Source of the DNA: JALXCG01 sp026991065 [NCBI: Gemmatimonadota bacterium]
GTDB taxonomy: Bacteria > GCA-2686955
Length of the DNA stretch: 7,623 nt
Direction: 5' to 3'
Assembly (NCBI GenBank): GCA_026991065.1
Contig: JALXCG010000178.1
Coordinates: 1-7,623, forward strand
Positions 4,993 to 7,623 of the stretch are shown one piece after another (the first letter of the stretch is position 1; each line of letters opens with the position of its first letter). The notes beneath the pieces were generated by a model. That model had not been told where the DNA came from. It worked only from the letters and a program-made list of their open reading frames with translations, and searched no databases. The translations under genes and the position numbers were made by a program.

Positions 4993-6990
4993 CTACTCTT
5001 TGCCCCCGTCCCTGGCGGAGGGCGGGGCCACGCGCGTGCTACCGCTCCGCCGATCATGCTCCGGTTGACGATGGACTGCCGCGATTCTCTGGCTCTCCTT
5101 GTCCGGGGCCAGTCGGTGGCGTGCCACCTCGCGGGCGATGGTCGCGTCTTTGACGTAGCGCATTAGCAATCGCTTGGGTTCCTGGGCAACGCGCCAGATG
5201 AACTCCATTCCGATTCGCACGACCCAGTCCGGTGCCGGCGGAAGGTCTCCGGCCAGAATGTCAAAAGTGCCACCGATGCCGATGCATACGGACGCGCCGG
5301 TGGCTGCCAGGTAGCGCGCACCCCAGATATCCTGCTTGGGCATCCCGAACGCAACCAGGATGATCTGTGCTTTCGATTGGCGAATGATCTCCACGGTTTC
5401 GTCATCTTCCGGAGAGGGATGCTTGGGGTCATAGAACGGCGCGTGGCAACCGACGATCTGCAGTCCGGGGAAACGCTCTTTGGAGCGTTTCGCGGCGCGC
5501 TCCGCAACCCCTGGGGCGGCACCCAGCAGAAAGATGCGCCATCCCTCGCGTGCGCCCACTTGCAGAATCCGCTCCGCGAGGATTCTTCCCTGCACTTTGT
5601 CGCGGAGCGGTTCTCCCAGCAGTCGTGCCGCCCGCACCACCCAGGCACCATCAGGGATATTCAGGCGCGCTCTCGCTAGAAGTTGCAGAAAGGCGGGATC
5701 CCGGCGCGCCCGCATCAGAAAATTCACGTTTGGCGTAGCGATTTGGCTGACCCGGCCGTCGGAGACATAGCGTTTGATCAGCTGCAGGCATTCATCCATC
5801 GTGACGTCGTGAACGGGGACCCCAAGAATGTTGCGGGCAATGGGGTCACCCAGGCGCGCGGCGCGTTCCGCTTCCACTCCGGAGATGCGCGCTGCACTCT
5901 TGGATGCCGTGACCTGCTCCAGCAGAGCGGCCAGGGATTCGGCGGGATCCTCCGCCGCGAGACGCCGCGCATGGGCGAGCGCGTTGGTAGCCAAAGTGGC
6001 ACAGCGTTGAGGGTCCTGTATCAGCTTCGCGAGCGCGGGACCAATCTCCTCCTCGCCCACGACCAATCCATTTACGCCGTTTTCCACGATCTCGTAGCCA
6101 CCGACTCCCGCGACAGCCACGACGACCTGGCCGGCACTCATCGCATCCGCCACGGCAGCACGAGTCTGGGGGGGGCCCAGCGCGAGAAGGATGGTTCGCT
6201 CGCCGCCTGTGTGCAGACAATCGAGCGCTCCGGGCTCGGCGAGCCACGGGAAGGCCTGTCGCTCCCGCGCCTTGTGATGCGTCGCCGCGACCAGTTCGGG
6301 AATCGTGCGGAAACCAACCCGGACGTGAGTCAGACCGGCGGCCCGGATGTGTTCGATGGCATTGAAAACAAGCTCGGTGTCGGCGGATCGTCTTAGCGGC
6401 AGGGGAAGCGCGACGAGTATGGTCGGGCGCTCCTCCTGCACCTCCCACGGGCTGTGGTTTACCGTGACGGCTGCCGGAATGCGAATGCACTTGGTCGCTG
6501 GAAAGTGAGCTTCCATGGCCGCGACATGAGCGGCGGAAGTACTCAGCAACACCGCGCTGGCATAGAAACGAAGAGGAAACCGGCGTCGTGGAAGGGCACT
6601 GGAGGGCGCTGGATCACCCCGGTGGCTTGCTCCTGCCGGGTCGATCAACACTCGACGGCGGATGCGGTAGCGCAATCCCAGGCGCAGCGCATCCCGTGAG
6701 GCGCCCGGGCCGACGCCAATGACGCCATGCAGGTGGTGGCGCGCTCTGAGGGCCTGCAATCCTTCCGGCCCACGCAGAGCGTGGAAGATCTGGTGGCCGA
6801 CTTGTGCCTGCTCCAGGGCCGACCGCAGATGCAGCGGGATGGGGTCAACGGAGTCGGCCGGCGGCAGCAGTACGGCCCAGTGATGGACCCACGTGCGATC
6901 GGAAATGTGGGATGAAGGGGTCATGGCATGCGTGGCGAGCGCCGATGGGAAGGGGTGTGTGGCCGCGATCCGCGTAACCACGTTTCTCAT
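4993..6990 (-). CDS. Two-domain glycosyltransferase: divergent GT4-like half fused to WecG/TagA/CpsF (GT26)
   Basis: This 665-residue protein lies opposite to the operon. Residues about 35-360 resemble a glycosyltransferase group 1 (GT4) fold, best seen at AVADAMSAGQVVVAVAGVGGYEIVENGVNGLVV (split at 279-297 and 298-311), the place of the usual EAMAxGxPVVxxxxGGxxEIVxxGxxGLLV. It is divergent: the second Glu of the EX7E motif is Asp282, and the first falls on Pro274. After a linker, residues 387-625 are a clear GT26 domain: VPVHDVTMDECL, TPNVNFLMRARRD (419-431), IPDGAWVV with Asp447, KVQG (465-468), FLLGAAPGVA, FGMPKQDIW (548-556), GIGGTFDILAGDLPPAPDW (571-589) and EFIWRVAQEPKRL. GT26 enzymes add ManNAcA, ManNAc or glucose to lipid-linked intermediates at the cytoplasmic membrane face. 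A basic, disordered-looking tail (about 626-665) follows. ATG 6990 is the longest start; ATG 6924 (residue 23) lies just before the folded part and neither has a strong ribosome site. Confidence 0.9.
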   Translation of the reverse strand: MRNVVTRIAATHPFPSALATHAMTPSSHISDRTWVHHWAVLLPPADSVDPIPLHLRSALEQAQVGHQIFHALRGPEGLQALRARHHLHGVIGVGPGASRDALRLGLRYRIRRRVLIDPAGASHRGDPAPSSALPRRRFPLRFYASAVLLSTSAAHVAAMEAHFPATKCIRIPAAVTVNHSPWEVQEERPTILVALPLPLRRSADTELVFNAIEHIRAAGLTHVRVGFRTIPELVAATHHKARERQAFPWLAEPGALDCLHTGGERTILLALGPPQTRAAVADAMSAGQVVVAVAGVGGYEIVENGVNGLVVGEEEIGPALAKLIQDPQRCATLATNALAHARRLAAEDPAESLAALLEQVTASKSAARISGVEAERAARLGDPIARNILGVPVHDVTMDECLQLIKRYVSDGRVSQIATPNVNFLMRARRDPAFLQLLARARLNIPDGAWVVRAARLLGEPLRDKVQGRILAERILQVGAREGWRIFLLGAAPGVAERAAKRSKERFPGLQIVGCHAPFYDPKHPSPEDDETVEIIRQSKAQIILVAFGMPKQDIWGARYLAATGASVCIGIGGTFDILAGDLPPAPDWVVRIGMEFIWRVAQEPKRLLMRYVKDATIAREVARHRLAPDKESQRIAAVHRQPEHDRRSGSTRVAPPSARDGGKE
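5002..5028. repeat. Second GC-rich hairpin inside the 3' end of the fusion gene
   Basis: GCCCC (5002-5006) pairs with GGGGC (5024-5028), and inside it CCCT (5010-5013) pairs with AGGG (5019-5022) around a GGCGG loop. It codes for the last residues of the GT4/GT26 protein and is followed at 5029-5038 by the perfect 10-bp palindrome CACGCGCGTG. Lying just beyond the flippase gene, it could add to transcript-end structure for read-through from the left; there is no T-tract. It may simply reflect GC-rich coding sequence. Confidence 0.3.
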
Positions 6991-7031
6991 CCAGTATCGT
7001 CGGGAGTCGTCGGCATCTTGCGGAAACCGGC

Positions 7032-7044
7032 ATCCCGCGGGGAT
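7032..7044. repeat. 13-nt palindrome in the divergent spacer (possible operator)
   Basis: ATCCC-GCG-GGGAT is a perfect inverted repeat with 5-bp arms and a 3-nt centre. It lies 42 nt upstream of the start codon of the minus-strand gene, and 27 nt before the candidate -35 box of the plus-strand gene. Short palindromes in divergent promoter regions are often regulator sites, but a 13-nt GC-rich palindrome can also occur by chance. Confidence 0.22.
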
Positions 7045-7070
7045 TCATTTGGAAGATGAACGCCCCCGGC

Positions 7071-7100
7071 TTGACTCGATTGGGAACTAAAATCTAGCAT
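7071..7100 (+). promoter_or_regulatory. Candidate sigma-70-type promoter for the GT4 glycosyltransferase
   Basis: TTGACT at 7071-7076 matches the -35 consensus at five of six positions. After an 18-nt spacer, TAGCAT at 7095-7100 matches the -10 consensus at four of six. The AT-rich stretch TAAAAT (7088-7093) sits between them but is only 11 nt from the -35 box. Transcription would start near 7106 and leave a leader of about 60 nt before ATG 7167. Judged by eye only. Confidence 0.33.
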
Positions 7101-7166
7101 GCGAAACCCGCGCGTGACCCGCATAGATGCAGCACTTAATCGCAAACACGATACCAGAGCAGGCTC

Positions 7167-7623
7167 ATGACCAGAATCGACAAATGGGGAGAACCCGATC
7201 CCTCTCGGATCACCGTTCTCTTCTTCAGTTGCAACTTTGTAATTGGTGGCGCGCAGCGGCAGGTGGTCGATCTTGTCACCCACATGGACCGTGACCGTTT
7301 CCGCCCTTTGGTCGCCTGTTTCGGTCCCAGCGGGCCATTTGCGGAAGAGGTGCAAGCGGCCGGAATACCATTTGCCTGTTGGGAGATCCAACCGAGCTAT
7401 AACCTCGGCGCGCTGGGAGTCGTGTGGCGGATGGTGCAATTGTTGCGCCGTGAGAAAGTTCACATTTTTCAGACTTACGAGTTCCCCACCAAGGTGCTTG
7501 GGTGGACGGCGGGACGGTTGGCCCGAACACCGGTGATCACCTGCGCCGAGCATGGCACCGGCGAGCCCAAAGATACGCCGGCGAAGACCCGTTTGCTGCG
7601 TGGACTGAGCCGGTTTTGCGATC
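7167..7623 (+). CDS. GT4-type glycosyltransferase, N-terminal part, cut by the right window edge
   Basis: ATG 7167 opens a frame that continues without a stop to the right edge (152 full codons). The protein begins MTRIDKWGEPDPSRITVLFF and continues SCNFVIGGAQRQVVDLV. The strand followed by GGAQRQVVDL is the hallmark N-terminal glycine-rich loop and helix of group 1 (GT4) glycosyltransferases (usually GGAExxxxxL). Then come FRPLVACFGPSGPFAEEVQAAGIP, matching the family's second strand and 'L...GI.V' helix, and VHIFQTYEFPTKVLGWTAGRLARTPVITCAEHG, matching the 'vh.h......g..aar..g.p.v....H' segment. An in-frame TAA 30 nt upstream with no other start codon between supports ATG 7167; AGCAGG at 7158-7163 is a weak ribosome site very close to it. 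The C-terminal donor-binding domain lies beyond the window. It probably adds a sugar to the lipid-linked repeat unit on the cytoplasmic side. Donor and acceptor cannot be read. Confidence 0.88.
   Translation, partial: MTRIDKWGEPDPSRITVLFFSCNFVIGGAQRQVVDLVTHMDRDRFRPLVACFGPSGPFAEEVQAAGIPFACWEIQPSYNLGALGVVWRMVQLLRREKVHIFQTYEFPTKVLGWTAGRLARTPVITCAEHGTGEPKDTPAKTRLLRGLSRFCD

Larger units (their letters stand above)
6991..7166. other. Divergent intergenic spacer between the fusion glycosyltransferase and the GT4 gene
   Basis: These 176 nt separate two divergently transcribed genes and should carry both promoters. The stretch is locally AT-richer around 7080-7100 than the flanking genes. No open frame with coding character is visible. 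Inside it are a candidate plus-strand promoter (7071-7100), a 13-nt palindrome (7032-7044) and a short inverted repeat ATGCG/CGCAT (7099-7103 and 7120-7124). I could not find a convincing minus-strand promoter by eye. Confidence 0.6.

Noticed and set aside
5683-6396. 237-codon plus-strand open frame inside the fusion glycosyltransferase
   Set aside because: The minus strand carries the recognisable GT4/GT26 motifs throughout this stretch. The plus-strand product shows no fold-like pattern and has no ribosome site.
7091-7120. Possible minus-strand promoter (TAGATT as -10)
   Set aside because: No acceptable -35 sequence lies at the right distance on that strand.
6987-7553. 188-codon minus-strand frame overlapping the divergent spacer and the GT4 gene
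   Set aside because: The plus strand encodes a clear GT4 N-terminus here (GGAQRQVVDL), which explains the open frame as a shadow.
1-7623. Mobile elements, CRISPR arrays, tRNA or rRNA genes
   Set aside because: No spaced repeats, terminal inverted repeats with a transposase, or cloverleaf/rRNA-like sequence were seen on either strand.

Overview
The window is part of an exopolysaccharide or capsule assembly locus of the Wzx/Wzy-dependent type. It probably comes from a GC-rich Gram-negative bacterium: there is an outer-membrane export lipoprotein with a lipobox, a flippase and a two-membrane-span chain-length co-polymerase, and codon use is GC-rich throughout. The layout recalls EPS loci of deltaproteobacterial-type lineages (Myxococcota, Desulfobacterota and relatives), but this is an impression and the sequence alone does not fix the taxon.

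Layout. Positions 1-4943 are one tightly packed plus-strand operon: (1) the C-terminal tail of a CpsD/CapB-type polysaccharide-synthesis ATPase (BY-kinase fold), cut by the left edge; (2) a short Wza-like export lipoprotein; (3) a polyprenyl-phosphate sugar-phosphate transferase with an N-terminal nucleotide-binding-like domain but no membrane-spanning domain in front of it; (4) a GumC/Wzz-type co-polymerase without its own kinase domain; (5) a Wzx-type flippase. Adjacent genes are separated by 8 nt, a 17-nt overlap, 34 nt and a 4-nt TTGA overlap. A 49-nt gap filled by a long inverted repeat separates this operon from a convergent minus-strand gene (4993-6990). That gene encodes a two-domain glycosyltransferase: a divergent GT4-like half fused to a WecG/TagA/CpsF (GT26) half. 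A 176-nt divergent spacer follows, and then a plus-strand GT4-type glycosyltransferase begins at 7167 and runs off the right edge.

How they work together (inference from families). The phosphotransferase loads the first sugar-phosphate on undecaprenyl phosphate. The glycosyltransferases (the fusion protein and the GT4 enzyme) would extend the repeat unit, and Wzx flips it. A Wzy polymerase, not visible in this window, would polymerise it. The co-polymerase together with the separate ATPase controls chain length, and the Wza-like lipoprotein exports the chain.

I see no tRNA, rRNA, CRISPR array, insertion sequence or phage element. The system as a whole belongs to a known type. The unusual points are the architecture of individual proteins (the GT4/GT26 fusion, the phosphotransferase without its membrane domain and with an altered SGR motif, and the separate ATPase lacking a tyrosine tail) and the hairpins at the convergent junction.
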